From the NCBI RefSeq assembly GCF_030696665.1, contig NZ_JAUYRV010000028.1, positions 62,001 to 126,000 on the forward strand: 64,000 nt of DNA, given 5' to 3'. Origin of the DNA: Novosphingobium sp. GTDB lineage: Bacteria > Pseudomonadota > Alphaproteobacteria > Sphingomonadales > Sphingomonadaceae. Positions 8,299-16,806 of the stretch are shown here, one piece after another. The translations under genes were made by a program, and so were the position numbers. Positions within the stretch are counted from its first letter, which is position 1. Each line of letters begins with the position of its first letter. Under the pieces are notes generated by a model, which was given only the letters and a program-made list of their open reading frames with translations, was not told where the DNA came from and did no database searches.

Positions 8299-9597
8299 CT
8301 ATTTGCCGATGCAGAATTTTCCGAAGAGGGTGTCGAGCATATCTTCGGTGCTGGTGCGACCGATCAGGGCATCGAGGGCGCGGCGGGCGAGGCGGAGGTT
8401 TTCGGCGGCGAGGAGCGGGTCGGGTTCGGTGGTGGCGTGGTGGAGGCTTTCGGCCACGTCGCTGAGCAGGGTGTGTTGGCGCTGGTTGAGCGCGGCTTGT
8501 CCCGGCGCGGGGAGTGATTGGCGGGCGTGGGCAATGAGCGCCTCGCGCAGTGTGGGCAGGCCTTCGCCGGTTCGGGCAGAGAGGTGGAGTGCCTTTGCGG
8601 ATTTGCGCGCGGCGGTTTCATCGTCTGCTCGCGCGGAAACTTCCCACAAGGGGCGGCTGTCTGGCCCTTCACCTTCCGGGCCGAGCCAGAGGATGAGGTC
8701 GGCGTCTTCAGCGGCAGCTCGCGCGCGGGCTATGCCGATGCGTTCGATCTCGCCGGCGCCTTCATCGCGCAGGCCAGCGGTATCGACGAACACGAAGGGC
8801 ACGCCGTCCAGCGCGCAGGCGTGTGTGAGCACATCGCGGGTGGTGCCAGGTTCAGCGGCGGTGATGGCTGCTTCCTGTTCTACCAAGGCGTTGAACAGGG
8901 TGGACTTTCCGGCGTTTGGTGGCCCGGCAAGAACGACGCGGAAGCCGTGCTTCAAGGGTTCGGCGCGGGGGCGGGTGAGCCACGCTTCGAGACTTTGGGC
9001 GAGTGTGGTGCAACCGGCGGTGAAGCCGGTAGGGAGTGTCTCCTCCCCATCCCCCACATCGTCCTCGTCCGAGAAATCGAGTGCGGCTTCGAGGCGCGCG
9101 GACAGTTGCAGCAGGGTGGTGCGCCAACCTTCCACTTCACGTGAAAGCACGCCTTCAGCCATCGCGAGGGCGGTGCGGCGTTGCAGTTCGGTTTCGGCGG
9201 AGAGCAGATCGGCAAGGCCTTCGGCTTCGGCCAGATCGATGCGGCCATTGGCGAATGCGCGGCGGGTGAATTCTCCGGGCTGGGCGCGGCGCAGGCCGGG
9301 GATGTGTGTGAGTGCGGCTTCGACGGCGGCAACAACGGCACGCCCACCGTGGAGGTGGAGCTCGGCACTGTCTTCCCCGGTCGCGGTGCCGGGACCGGGC
9401 AGCCACAGCACCATTGTGCGATCAAGGTGCGTGCCGTCTTGCGGATCGGCCAAGGTGGCGAGCGTGGCACGACGCGGTGTAGGGCGTTTGCCGGTGAGCG
9501 CGGTAAGCGCCGCACCTGCTTGCGGGCCGCTGATGCGGATGACGGCGATGCCAGCGGGCGGTGGGCCGGAAGAGAGGGCGAAGATGGTGTCAGTCAC
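8299..9597 (-). CDS. mnmE: tRNA modification GTPase MnmE (TrmE)
   Basis: 432 residues, slightly short of the E. coli protein. It is the GTPase partner of MnmG in wobble uridine modification. The N-terminal tetrahydrofolate-binding domain is followed by the inserted G domain with Walker A GPPNAGKST, PGTTRD switch I and DTAGLRD (G3). The C-terminal FCIGK supplies the cysteine-containing tail typical of the family. It is followed by a repeat and parS sites, then mnmG. A weak parS-like palindrome lies in the middle of the gene. Confidence 0.96.
   Translation of the reverse strand: MTDTIFALSSGPPPAGIAVIRISGPQAGAALTALTGKRPTPRRATLATLADPQDGTHLDRTMVLWLPGPGTATGEDSAELHLHGGRAVVAAVEAALTHIPGLRRAQPGEFTRRAFANGRIDLAEAEGLADLLSAETELQRRTALAMAEGVLSREVEGWRTTLLQLSARLEAALDFSDEDDVGDGEETLPTGFTAGCTTLAQSLEAWLTRPRAEPLKHGFRVVLAGPPNAGKSTLFNALVEQEAAITAAEPGTTRDVLTHACALDGVPFVFVDTAGLRDEGAGEIERIGIARARAAAEDADLILWLGPEGEGPDSRPLWEVSARADDETAARKSAKALHLSARTGEGLPTLREALIAHARQSLPAPGQAALNQRQHTLLSDVAESLHHATTEPDPLLAAENLRLARRALDALIGRTSTEDMLDTLFGKFCIGK
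9133..9148. promoter_or_regulatory. parS-like site 6 (weak, CACTTCACGTGAAAGC)
   Basis: It keeps the TTCACGTGAA core inside mnmE (read as part of LSREVEGW) but five of the sixteen positions differ from consensus. It is listed because it extends the cluster; on its own it would be weak evidence. Confidence 0.4.
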
Positions 9598-9628
9598 CCC
9601 TCTCCCCTACACCGTCAGATGCGAAACG

Positions 9629-9892
9629 TCAGTCCTTTGGCTTCTTTGAACCAGCGCCGCTCATCGCACCCATTGCGCTTTGTTCCATGAAGTTCTGGAA
9701 CATTTTCAGGCCGATTTCGCCCATCGGGGCGATCTGTTTGGCGAAGGATTGCAACTGGTCGATATTGCTGACGCCTTGCATGGCCTTGGCGATATTATCG
9801 ACATAGACATCATTCGCCTTCGACACATCGGGCAGGCCAAGGAAGCGGCGGGCCTCTTCCGGGGTGCAATCGACTTCCATTGTAACTTTCAT
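9629..9892 (-). CDS. DUF6489-like small protein
   Basis: 87 residues, upstream of mnmE on the same strand with a 31-base gap. It looks like a small alphaproteobacterial family of unknown function. The N-terminal MKVTMEVDCTPEEARRFLGLPDVS suggests an amphipathic strand and helix, and the middle (IGLKMFQNFMEQSAMGAM) an amphipathic helix. The same VTVEVDCTPEEAR-like opening occurs in proteins next to phasin- or polyhydroxyalkanoate-type genes, but I cannot assign a role. No signal peptide or catalytic motif is seen. Confidence 0.7.
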   Translation of the reverse strand: MKVTMEVDCTPEEARRFLGLPDVSKANDVYVDNIAKAMQGVSNIDQLQSFAKQIAPMGEIGLKMFQNFMEQSAMGAMSGAGSKKPKD

Positions 9893-10095
9893 TGGTGAAT
9901 CCTTGCAGGCATCCCGGGCGTGGGGCGTAGACTGTCATGCACGCTTGGCAAAGTCCATGCTGGCGACCAACATGGCAATCGACCAACCCCTTTGAATCAC
10001 AGGGTGAACGACGTTTTTGGACAATGGATTGCGCCTGATCAAGGTTGGTGTGGGCGCGCTGCCCTAGGCAGTAGTAGAGAAACGGGAGAATGGCG

Positions 10096-10479
10096 ATGAA
10101 GCTCGGTCTGGCAGCGTGGCACCGGTATATGTTGAGTGGCGATCCGGCGCTGCTTGATGAGTTGGTGGCCGATGACGCGGTGTTTCATTCGCCCGTGGTG
10201 CATACGCCGCAAGCCGGGCGCGAAAAGGTGCTGATGTACCTGACGGCGGCGGGACAGGTGTTTGGCAACGGCACGTTCCGCTATGTGCGCGAACTGGTGG
10301 ACGGACCGGAAGCGTGCCTGGAGTTCGAGTGCGAGATGGACGGGTTGAAGGTCAACGGCATCGACCTGATTCGCTTCGATCTGGAAGGGCGGATCGTGGA
10401 CTTCAAGGTGATGGTGCGGCCGCTCAAAGCCATCAACAAGGTATGGGAGCTGATGGCGGTGCGGCTGGAGAATACGTGA
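10096..10479 (+). CDS. NTF2-like/SnoaL-fold protein
   Basis: 127 residues from the chosen start. The sequence has the NTF2-like fold pattern: a helical start (AAWHRYMLSGDPALLDELVADDAVFHSP), then strands with VHTPQAGREKVLMYL and a C-terminal IDLIRFDLEGRIVDFKVMVRP. Members range from ketosteroid isomerases to binding proteins, so the substrate is unknown. Two ATGs compete, at 10090 and 10096; GGGAG at 10084-10088 is one base from the first and seven from the second, which favours 10096. It faces rpoZ across a shared terminator. Confidence 0.8.
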   Translation: MKLGLAAWHRYMLSGDPALLDELVADDAVFHSPVVHTPQAGREKVLMYLTAAGQVFGNGTFRYVRELVDGPEACLEFECEMDGLKVNGIDLIRFDLEGRIVDFKVMVRPLKAINKVWELMAVRLENT

Positions 10480-10511
10480 AAAAAGCCCCGGGTTTCACGC
10501 CGGGGTTTTTT
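10479..10511. terminator. Bidirectional intrinsic terminator
   Basis: The stem CCCCGG/CCGGGG has an A-run on the left and T6 on the right. It sits directly after the NTF2-like gene stop and before the rpoZ stop on the other strand, so it can serve both convergent genes. Confidence 0.85.
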
Positions 10512-10549
10512 GCAAGACATTGATTTCAGTGGGAAATCAGCCCCAAAAA

Positions 10550-10894
10550 TCAACCGTCGTAGTCGGCACCCAGCGAGGTGTTGCGCACTGGCGCAGCAGC
10601 TGTGATGCGCAGAGCTTCGGCCGACTGCGAGAGCGAGCCGATTTCATCGACTTCATCATCGTCATCCGGAAGGACGCGCTGGAGCGACTGGATCACGTTT
10701 TCCTTGAGCACGGCAGGACGCACGGTCTCTTCGGCGATTTCGCGCAGGGCGACGACGGGGTTCTTGTCACGATCACGGTCAATGGTGAGTTCCGCGCCAC
10801 CCGAAATCGCGCGGGCGCGTTCGGCTGCGATCAGGACGAGATCGAAACGGTTGGGAACCTTGTCGACGCAATCTTCGACGGTAACGCGCGCCAT
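10550..10894 (-). CDS. rpoZ: DNA-directed RNA polymerase subunit omega
   Basis: 114 residues. Omega chaperones the beta-prime subunit and, in many bacteria, contributes to the ppGpp site. The conserved start [30 protein letters not shown] is unmistakable. The C-terminal half is acidic (DDDDEVDE) and longer than in E. coli, as in other alphaproteobacteria. It stands alone, with the shared terminator downstream. Confidence 0.96.
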   Translation of the reverse strand: MARVTVEDCVDKVPNRFDLVLIAAERARAISGGAELTIDRDRDKNPVVALREIAEETVRPAVLKENVIQSLQRVLPDDDDEVDEIGSLSQSAEALRITAAAPVRNTSLGADYDG

Positions 10895-10980
10895 CCGGGC
10901 ACTCCGATATGCAAAAGGATCTGGAAAGAGCCGCAGCTAGGCCGGGGTTGTGGAAAAGTCAAGGATTCGTGGTAGTGAGG

Positions 10981-11277
10981 TTATTCATCCAGGGCGCCGG
11001 TTAGGCGAAACTTTGCATATTCAACGGCCTTCTTGGAAAAATGATCAGGATAAGCAACCACGGCTGCTTCAAGTGTCCAATCCTTAAGTCCTTCGCGCAC
11101 CATTCGTTTGTATCCTGTCTTCGGATCAGAAGTAGATACCAAGTTCTCCAAAACCTTTGGCGAACGATCTGGATACCACATGCCCATGAAGGCCGTCGGG
11201 TGGTATCCGACAGCTTGAGCGCGCCGGATTCCCTCTTCTACAAAATCGTTTAAAGTCATTGGCTGCTCTATGTTCAT
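10981..11277 (-). CDS. Hypothetical protein, low GC, overlapping dnaB
   Basis: 98 residues, not recognised. Its start codon overlaps the dnaB stop (ATGA, 11274-11277), so it may be translated by coupling from the dnaB message. Base composition is near 47 percent GC by eye, far below its roughly 65 percent neighbours, and codon choice is correspondingly relaxed, which suggests recent acquisition. The protein is soluble and mixed helical, with a motif-like YHPTAFMGMWYPDRSPKV near residues 25-42. No signal peptide, membrane segment or catalytic signature is seen. Confidence 0.75.
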   Translation of the reverse strand: MNIEQPMTLNDFVEEGIRRAQAVGYHPTAFMGMWYPDRSPKVLENLVSTSDPKTGYKRMVREGLKDWTLEAAVVAYPDHFSKKAVEYAKFRLTGALDE

Positions 11278-12791
11278 TCGTCATCGTTGCCGTAAGCAGC
11301 GCGCAGGTCGTCCGACGCCAGATCGGAGAACCGGGTGATGCGGGCTTCGAAGCGCAGGCGCACTTTGCCGGTGGAGCCGTGGCGCTGTTTGGCGACGATC
11401 AGTTCGGCAAGGCCGAAGACGCGTTCCATTTCGGCCTGCCAGGCGGCGTGGGCTTCCTGCGTCTTGGCGTCGTCGTTGCCTTGGGGGACTTTGGGTTCCT
11501 TGGCGGCGACGTAGTAGTCTTCGCGGAACACGAACCAGACCATGTCGGCGTCCTGCTCGATCGAGCCGGATTCGCGAAGGTCTGACAGCATCGGGCGCTT
11601 GTCGTCGCGCTGTTCGACCGCGCGCGAGAGCTGCGAGAGCGCGATGACGGGGACCGCCAGTTCTTTGGCCAAGGTCTTGAGACCGCGCGAGATTTCGGAG
11701 ATTTCGTTGACGCGGTTGTCGCCCGAGCGGCCCGAGCCTTGGAGGAGTTGGAGGTAATCGACGACGATCAGGCCGATGTCGTGGCGGCGCTTGAGGCGGC
11801 GGGCGCGGGCGCGAAGGCTGCCGATGGTGAGTGCCGGGGTATCGTCGATAAACAGCGGCAGTTCGGCGAGGCGCTGGCTGGCGAAGGACAGCTGCTGGAA
11901 ATCCTCGCGGCTGATGCGGCCCATGCGCAACGCTTCTGAGCTGATGCCCGATTGTTCGGCAAGGATACGCGTGGCGAGCTGGTCCGCGCTCATTTCAAGG
12001 CTGAAGAAGGCTACGCCCGCGCCGACCGAATCCTTGAGCGTGATGCCATCGGCCATGTCGCGGCGCAGGCGATCGGCGGCGTTGAAGGCGATGTTGGTGA
12101 CGAGCGAGGTCTTGCCCATGCCGGGGCGTCCGGCGAGGATGATAAGGTCCGAATCGTGGAGGCCGCCGATCTTTTCGTTGACCGAGGTGAGGCCGGTGGT
12201 CTTGCCCGAGATGTGGCCGCCCGAGAGCAGGGCCTTTTCGATCATTTCGAGCGAGGCGCGGGTGGCGGTGGCGAAGCTTTGCGCCTCGCTGCCGGTCTGC
12301 GCGCCTTCGGATACGGCGTAGAGTGCGGCTTCGGCTTTCTCCACCTGTTCGAGCGGGGCGACCGAATCGCTGGTGTCGAGCGCGCCTTCGACGAGATTGC
12401 GGCCCACGGTGATCAGTTCGCGCAGCAGGGCGAGATCGTAGATCTGTTCGGCCAGTTCGCGCGGGTTGAGCAGGCCCTGACCGTCCGACGTGAGTCGCGC
12501 GAGGTAGGCGACGCCGCCCAGTTCCTTCAGCCCCTCGTCGCTTTCGAAATAGGGCTTGAGCGTGACCGGGGTGACCACCGCCTTGCGATCCACCAGGGTG
12601 TGGATGCGTTCGAACACGCGGGCGTGGACGGCGGCGAAGAAGTGTTCGGGCTTTAGCGGGGTCTGCAGTTCTTCAAGGATGCGGTTGTCGATCAGGACCG
12701 CGCCGAGAAAGGCGGCTTCCGCCTCGACGTTGGAGGGGAGCGCGCGAATCTCGGTGGGTTCGCGGGTGAGGATGGCTTCGCTGGCGGACAT
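11274..12791 (-). CDS. dnaB: Replicative DNA helicase DnaB
   Basis: 505 residues from MSASEAI. It is the hexameric 5'-3' helicase of the replication fork. The N-terminal DnaB domain (LPSNVEAEAAFLGAVLID) binds primase. The RecA-like motor has Walker A GRPGMGKTS and the DnaB box DYLQLLQGSGR, then LSQLSRAVEQR. An in-frame ATG 42 bases further upstream would add 14 unrelated residues, so I prefer 12791. No intein is visible. Confidence 0.95.
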   Translation of the reverse strand: MSASEAILTREPTEIRALPSNVEAEAAFLGAVLIDNRILEELQTPLKPEHFFAAVHARVFERIHTLVDRKAVVTPVTLKPYFESDEGLKELGGVAYLARLTSDGQGLLNPRELAEQIYDLALLRELITVGRNLVEGALDTSDSVAPLEQVEKAEAALYAVSEGAQTGSEAQSFATATRASLEMIEKALLSGGHISGKTTGLTSVNEKIGGLHDSDLIILAGRPGMGKTSLVTNIAFNAADRLRRDMADGITLKDSVGAGVAFFSLEMSADQLATRILAEQSGISSEALRMGRISREDFQQLSFASQRLAELPLFIDDTPALTIGSLRARARRLKRRHDIGLIVVDYLQLLQGSGRSGDNRVNEISEISRGLKTLAKELAVPVIALSQLSRAVEQRDDKRPMLSDLRESGSIEQDADMVWFVFREDYYVAAKEPKVPQGNDDAKTQEAHAAWQAEMERVFGLAELIVAKQRHGSTGKVRLRFEARITRFSDLASDDLRAAYGNDDE

Positions 12792-12863
12792 GGGCGCATA
12801 GTGCCCCACCCTGCCCCGCACGGCAATTGGCACTGGGTGTGGATAGCGGGGATGAGCGTCCTT

Positions 12864-13982
12864 TTATCCCGCCAGCATGATGCGGTTGCGGCCTTCCTCC
12901 TTGGCGCGATAGAGCGCTTCGTCGGCGGCTTTGAGCGCATCGCGGGGGTTGGCGAAGGCGAAGACATCGGCGATGCCGCCGGAAAAGGTGATCTGGCCCA
13001 TCGGTTCTTCGGTGGAGCGGTTGATGAAGTGGCGGGCGCCGAAGTTTTCGCGCACGGCATCGAGCTTGTCGAAAGCCTCCTGCGGGGTCTTGCCGCGAAA
13101 CAGCATGACGAACTCCTCTCCGCCCTGCCGCGCGACGTGGCAATTGTCGTTGGTGATACGGGCGAGCGAATCGGCGATGGCGCGAATCACGCGGTCTCCG
13201 GTATCGTGGCCGTGGGTATCGTTGACGCGCTTGAAGTGGTCGATGTCGCAGAAGGCGACGCAAAGGTTCTCGGCTTCCTGCCGGGCTTCGCGGAAGTGGC
13301 GATCAAGCAGGCCTTCAAACGCGCGGCGGTTGGGCAGGCCGGTGAGGTGATCGACGTCGGCATCGTGCCGCGCCTTTTCCAGTTCCTTGCGCAGCTTCTG
13401 CGTTTCGGCCTCGCTGCGCTGCATTTCCGAGGCAAACTCGTTGCCGCGTGCGATCATTTCGGACGCAATCGCTTCGAGCGCGGCGACCATGCTGGCGGGG
13501 TCTGCCGAGGCGGGCGCGGATGATACCTGCTGTGCGATCTGCGAATTGTAGCTTTCGGCAGCGGCGTGGGCCGAGCGCGTGGTCTGGCTGAAGCTTTCGA
13601 GTGAGGTTTCCAGCGCGCCGACGATTTTCTTGACGCTTTCCTGCAGGCCGTCCGCAGTGCGGTTCTGATCGAGCCAGTCCTGCGTGATCGGCTGACCGGA
13701 CTTGCGGCGATCAAGCAGCTTTCGCGCCAGTGCGGGATCTTCGCCCGAGAAGGCGGAATGTGCGGCCATGAGGTTGCTGGCGGTTATCGAAAGGCCGTTG
13801 CCGAGAAGGAAATCGGAAATCTCCTGCATCAAAATGGCGTGGGCTGCATTCAGCGGATGTGCAGGCGAACGTCCGGCTACCCCCTCGCCCTGTTCCGCGC
13901 CGGCCTCGGATGAATCATCCGTTCCCTTGCTGCTGCCGAACAGGCGAAAGAAGCGTGACCCTCCTTCGAACTCGATTCCCAC
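12864..13982 (-). CDS. GGDEF diguanylate cyclase
   Basis: 372 residues. The C-terminal GGDEF domain (about residues 205-372) makes cyclic di-GMP from two GTP. The active-site motif is RQGGEEF, preceded by the DHLTGLPNRRAF and DIDHFKRVNDTHGHDTGD blocks, so it should be catalytic. The allosteric RxxD inhibitory site normally located five residues before GGEEF is absent (NDNC there), which suggests no product inhibition through that site. The N-terminal 200 residues are helical with a coiled-coil stretch (ASEMQRSEAETQKLRKELEKA) and no membrane segment; they resemble the helical input region of other cytoplasmic sphingomonad cyclases. Confidence 0.92.
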   Translation of the reverse strand: MGIEFEGGSRFFRLFGSSKGTDDSSEAGAEQGEGVAGRSPAHPLNAAHAILMQEISDFLLGNGLSITASNLMAAHSAFSGEDPALARKLLDRRKSGQPITQDWLDQNRTADGLQESVKKIVGALETSLESFSQTTRSAHAAAESYNSQIAQQVSSAPASADPASMVAALEAIASEMIARGNEFASEMQRSEAETQKLRKELEKARHDADVDHLTGLPNRRAFEGLLDRHFREARQEAENLCVAFCDIDHFKRVNDTHGHDTGDRVIRAIADSLARITNDNCHVARQGGEEFVMLFRGKTPQEAFDKLDAVRENFGARHFINRSTEEPMGQITFSGGIADVFAFANPRDALKAADEALYRAKEEGRNRIMLAG

Positions 13983-14150
13983 TTTAGCCTCCGTCTGGTG
14001 TTTCCCGTATGCCTTTTAGGGTGTGGGGGCTGAGCCTGTCTGGAAAGCGGGATAGGTAGATTTACCATGATGCGGCCGAGATTGGCCCGATCTGGGCCGA
14101 ACGCTGCCCCTCTTGCTTGCGCAGCGCGTGTCTGCAACACAGGTGGCCTG

Positions 14151-14633
14151 ATGGCTGACCCGCGCATTTCGCATATCGAGCTGGACGATACGACGATCAT
14201 CTGGCGCAATGCCGATATCGAGCAGGAGCGGCGCATTGCGATCTTCGATCTGATCGAAGAGAACACGTTCAAACCGCTGCGTGCGTTCGAGGCTGGGCAT
14301 CACGGCCCTTATCGGCTGAAGCTTTCAGTGGACGACGGACGATTGGTGCTGGCGATTTCCGGCGAAGATGGCACTGCGCTGGAGACGGTGATTCTGGGCC
14401 TTGGGCGGTTCCGGCGGCCGATCCGCGAATATTTTGCGATCTGCGACAGCTATTATCAGGCGATCCGCAAGGCTACCGCCACCGAGATTGAAACCATCGA
14501 CATGGCGCGGCGCGGCATTCACAACCACGCCGCCGATACGCTGCTGGAACGGCTGGAGGGCAAGATCGAAACCGATTTCCCCACTGCCCGGCGGCTTTTT
14601 ACCCTGATCTGCGTGCTGCATATCAGGGGCTGA
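14151..14633 (+). CDS. UPF0262 family protein
   Basis: 160 residues from MADPRISHIELDD, where homologues start. UPF0262 is a conserved alphaproteobacterial family with no known function. The blocks RRIAIFDLIEEN, FKPLRAFEAGHHGPYRLKL and RRPIREYFAICDSYYQAI are typical. It is cytoplasmic with no metal or catalytic motif that I can identify. It is followed at 30 bases by the GH25-like gene, so the two are probably co-transcribed. Confidence 0.88.
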   Translation: MADPRISHIELDDTTIIWRNADIEQERRIAIFDLIEENTFKPLRAFEAGHHGPYRLKLSVDDGRLVLAISGEDGTALETVILGLGRFRRPIREYFAICDSYYQAIRKATATEIETIDMARRGIHNHAADTLLERLEGKIETDFPTARRLFTLICVLHIRG

Positions 14634-14662
14634 CAAAAAACCGGGGCGCGAACTTCAAAAGC

Positions 14663-15403
14663 ATGGCCAAGCAACCAAACAGGACACGTCCGAGCGGCGC
14701 GCGCCCGGCGGGCAAACGCAGGAGCAGCCTGAAGCGTCGGCTGCTGGCGGTGTTGCTGCTGGCGTTGCTGATTGCGGGCGGATTCGGCTGGTGGAAAGCA
14801 CGCACATGGCTGCCTGACCGCAAGGACTTTCCGGTGCAGGGTGTGTGGTTGAGCGATGATGATGGCGCGGTGGATTGGCGGTTGCTGCGGGCGACTGGCG
14901 CAGACTTTGCCTATCTGACGGCAAGCGAGGGCACAAATGTGCGCGATACTGCCTTTGCCAGCGGCGTGGCAGGGGCGCGCAGCCGGGGCATGCAGGTGGG
15001 CGCAGTGCACGTTTATGACCTGTGCGCCCCCGCCGATGCGCAGGCGGCGAATTTCGTGACGCTGGTGCCGCGCGACGAGGCCATGTTGCCGCCCGCCATC
15101 CGCATCGACATATCATCGCGCACCTGCCCCGAAGTTCCCGGCGAAGCGCAGATGCAGAGCGAACTGACCACGTTCCTTAATCAGGTGGAAAAGCACGCCG
15201 AAAAGCCGGTGATCCTGATGGTGTCAAAATCCATCGAAAAGCAGTTCCACCTTGCCGCGCGGATTGATCGGAATATCTGGGTGGAGCAGGATTTCCTCGA
15301 ACCCGCCTATGCCGGGCGGCCCTGGGTGATGTGGACTGCCAGCAGCCGGTTGCGGCTGAATGCGGCGAACACGCCCCTGCATTGGGTGGTGGTGCAGCAA
15401 TGA
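14663..15403 (+). CDS. GH25-family (lysozyme-like) membrane-anchored protein, possibly inactive
   Basis: 246 residues. A basic N-terminus is followed by one membrane segment (LLAVLLLALLIAGGFGWW, residues 27-44), so the domain is probably periplasmic. The GH25 frame is visible: GVWLSDDDGAVDW in place of the usual GVDVSxxQGxIDW, FAYLTASEG, then the distal WVMWTASSRL. The central D-x-E catalytic motif reads RIDIS, with Ser where the acid Glu is expected, so hydrolase activity is doubtful. It overlaps cdd by ATGA. Related proteins in sphingomonads are annotated as glycoside hydrolase family 25 only by fold. Confidence 0.78.
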   Translation: MAKQPNRTRPSGARPAGKRRSSLKRRLLAVLLLALLIAGGFGWWKARTWLPDRKDFPVQGVWLSDDDGAVDWRLLRATGADFAYLTASEGTNVRDTAFASGVAGARSRGMQVGAVHVYDLCAPADAQAANFVTLVPRDEAMLPPAIRIDISSRTCPEVPGEAQMQSELTTFLNQVEKHAEKPVILMVSKSIEKQFHLAARIDRNIWVEQDFLEPAYAGRPWVMWTASSRLRLNAANTPLHWVVVQQ

Positions 15404-15837
15404 GTGATGAAATGATCGCTGACAGGCGTGAAGAGCTGATCGCGGCAGCGCGCGGGGCAATGGGCAGTGCCTATGCGCCCTACTCCGGCTTTCACGTGGG
15501 CGCAGCGCTGCTGTTCGATGATGGCGCGATTGTGACGGGAGCGAACTTCGAGAACGCTTCTTATGGCTTGTCGCTCTGTGCCGAGACGGTGGCTTGCGCC
15601 AGCGCATCGCAGGCCGGGCGGCGCGGCGGATTGCTGGCCGTGGCCGTGCTGGGCGGCATGGGCGGTGCGGTGGAGGCGGCAATCAGCCCGTGCGGGCGGT
15701 GTCGGCAAGTGGTGAACGAACTGGCCGCGCTGGGCGGCACCGATCCGCTAGTGTTGTGCGTGGGCGCGCAGGAAACGGTGGAAATGCGGCTGTCGGTGCT
15801 CTTGCCCAATGCGTTCGGGCCTGCGAATCTGGCTTAG
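15400..15837 (+). CDS. cdd: Cytidine deaminase
   Basis: 145 residues, the size of the homotetrameric short form. It deaminates cytidine and deoxycytidine to (deoxy)uridine in pyrimidine salvage. Zinc ligands and the catalytic Glu are in CAETVACA and SPCGRCRQVV; FENASYGLSLCAE is the substrate-binding block. The start at 15400 overlaps the GH25-like stop. A dCTP deaminase gene follows after a repeat, giving a small pyrimidine-deamination cluster. Confidence 0.94.
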   Translation: MSDEMIADRREELIAAARGAMGSAYAPYSGFHVGAALLFDDGAIVTGANFENASYGLSLCAETVACASASQAGRRGGLLAVAVLGGMGGAVEAAISPCGRCRQVVNELAALGGTDPLVLCVGAQETVEMRLSVLLPNAFGPANLA

Positions 15838-15914
15838 AGGTTTCGGGGTGATGCTTGCGCTGCGCAAGTGCCCACCCCGCTGCGACTAAGGCTTGCTACG
15901 CAAGCCCAAGTCTC

Positions 15915-15990
15915 GCGGCCCTCCCGCCTGCGGGAGGGCAGATGATGGGGTGGTGTTCTTCCCCCCTCCCGCAGGCGGGAGGGGTTGGGC
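15915..15990. repeat. Two family A palindromic repeats
   Basis: Copies at about 15919-15938 and 15961-15986 in opposite orientation lie between cdd and dcd. The open frame of dcd runs back through them, but the protein does not begin there. Confidence 0.85.
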
Positions 15991-16018
15991 TTACACAGAC
16001 GTATCAAGGGAGAGCCAG

Positions 16019-16573
16019 TTGGCCATTCTTTCCGACAAGTGGATCCGCGAAAAAGCGCTGAACGAGGGGATGATCGAGCCTTTCGTTGAAACGCAGCGCC
16101 GCGATGGCTGCATCAGCTACGGGCTTTCGTCCTATGGCTATGATGCGCGGGTGGCGCGCGAGTTCAAGATCTTCACGAACGTCGATTCGGCCATCGTCGA
16201 TCCGAAGAATTTCGATGGAGCCAGTCTGGTGGACCGCGAGACCGACGTCTGCGTGATTCCGCCCAACTCTTTTGCGCTGGCACGCACCGTGGAATACTTC
16301 CGTGTGCCGCGCGATGTGCTGGTGATCTGTCTTGGCAAAAGCACGTATGCGCGCTGCGGCATCATTGTGAACGTGACGCCGCTGGAGCCGGGCTGGGAAG
16401 GCCATGTGACGCTGGAATTTTCCAACACCACGCCCCTGCCCGCCAAGATCTATGCCAACGAAGGCGCGTGCCAGTTCCTGTTCCTGCAGGGCAACGAGCC
16501 ATGCGAGGTGAGCTATGCCGACCGTGCGGGCAAGTACATGGGCCAGCGCGGGGTGACGTTGCCGAAGTTGTGA
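16019..16573 (+). CDS. dcd: dCTP deaminase, TTG start
   Basis: 184 residues. It converts dCTP to dUTP, the precursor of dTMP, as a trimer. Family blocks [44 protein letters not shown] (with the catalytic Glu following in [39 protein letters not shown]) are complete. No ATG precedes the conserved [11 protein letters not shown] at 16019, with AAGGGAG six to nine bases upstream, is the start that matches homologues (M-x-ILSDKWI). Confidence 0.93.
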   Translation: MAILSDKWIREKALNEGMIEPFVETQRRDGCISYGLSSYGYDARVAREFKIFTNVDSAIVDPKNFDGASLVDRETDVCVIPPNSFALARTVEYFRVPRDVLVICLGKSTYARCGIIVNVTPLEPGWEGHVTLEFSNTTPLPAKIYANEGACQFLFLQGNEPCEVSYADRAGKYMGQRGVTLPKL

Positions 16574-16600
16574 AAGGGGCAGGCTTGCTTCCCAAAACCC

Positions 16601-16675
16601 TCGTCATTCCCGCGAAGGCGGGAATCCAGATCCGGCGGTTGCGCGCTGGATTCCCGCCTGCGCGGGAATGACGAA
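16601..16675. repeat. Inverted pair of family B palindromic repeats
   Basis: The sequence between about 16601-16627 and 16646-16675 repeats, nearly base for base, the pair at 8137-8210. It lies in the gap after dcd. Confidence 0.85.
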
Positions 16676-16806
16676 GTTTGGTGGGTGGGCTGCCCGATCT
16701 GTTCCAGGCCGTCACTCCATCTCTTAACCCCGCGCTTAAATCCGGTTGCATTCGCCCCTGACTTCGCCAAGCTTGCCTGCACAACAAAAAGCAGGCGGAG
16801 AGGCAG

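Noticed and set aside
6421..9649. Long plus-strand open frames of 461 and 473 codons opposite mnmG and mnmE
   Set aside because: They are antisense to well-conserved genes, their translations have no family features, and high GC leaves long stop-free antisense frames.
15490..15502. TTTCACGTGGGC, a parS half-site in cdd
   Set aside because: Only one half matches and it is far from the cluster; chance match.
16019..16573. An N-terminal extension of dcd starting at 15893
   Set aside because: The extension is translated palindromic repeat (Pro/Arg/Gly) and the family begins at AILSDKWI, so the TTG start is preferred.
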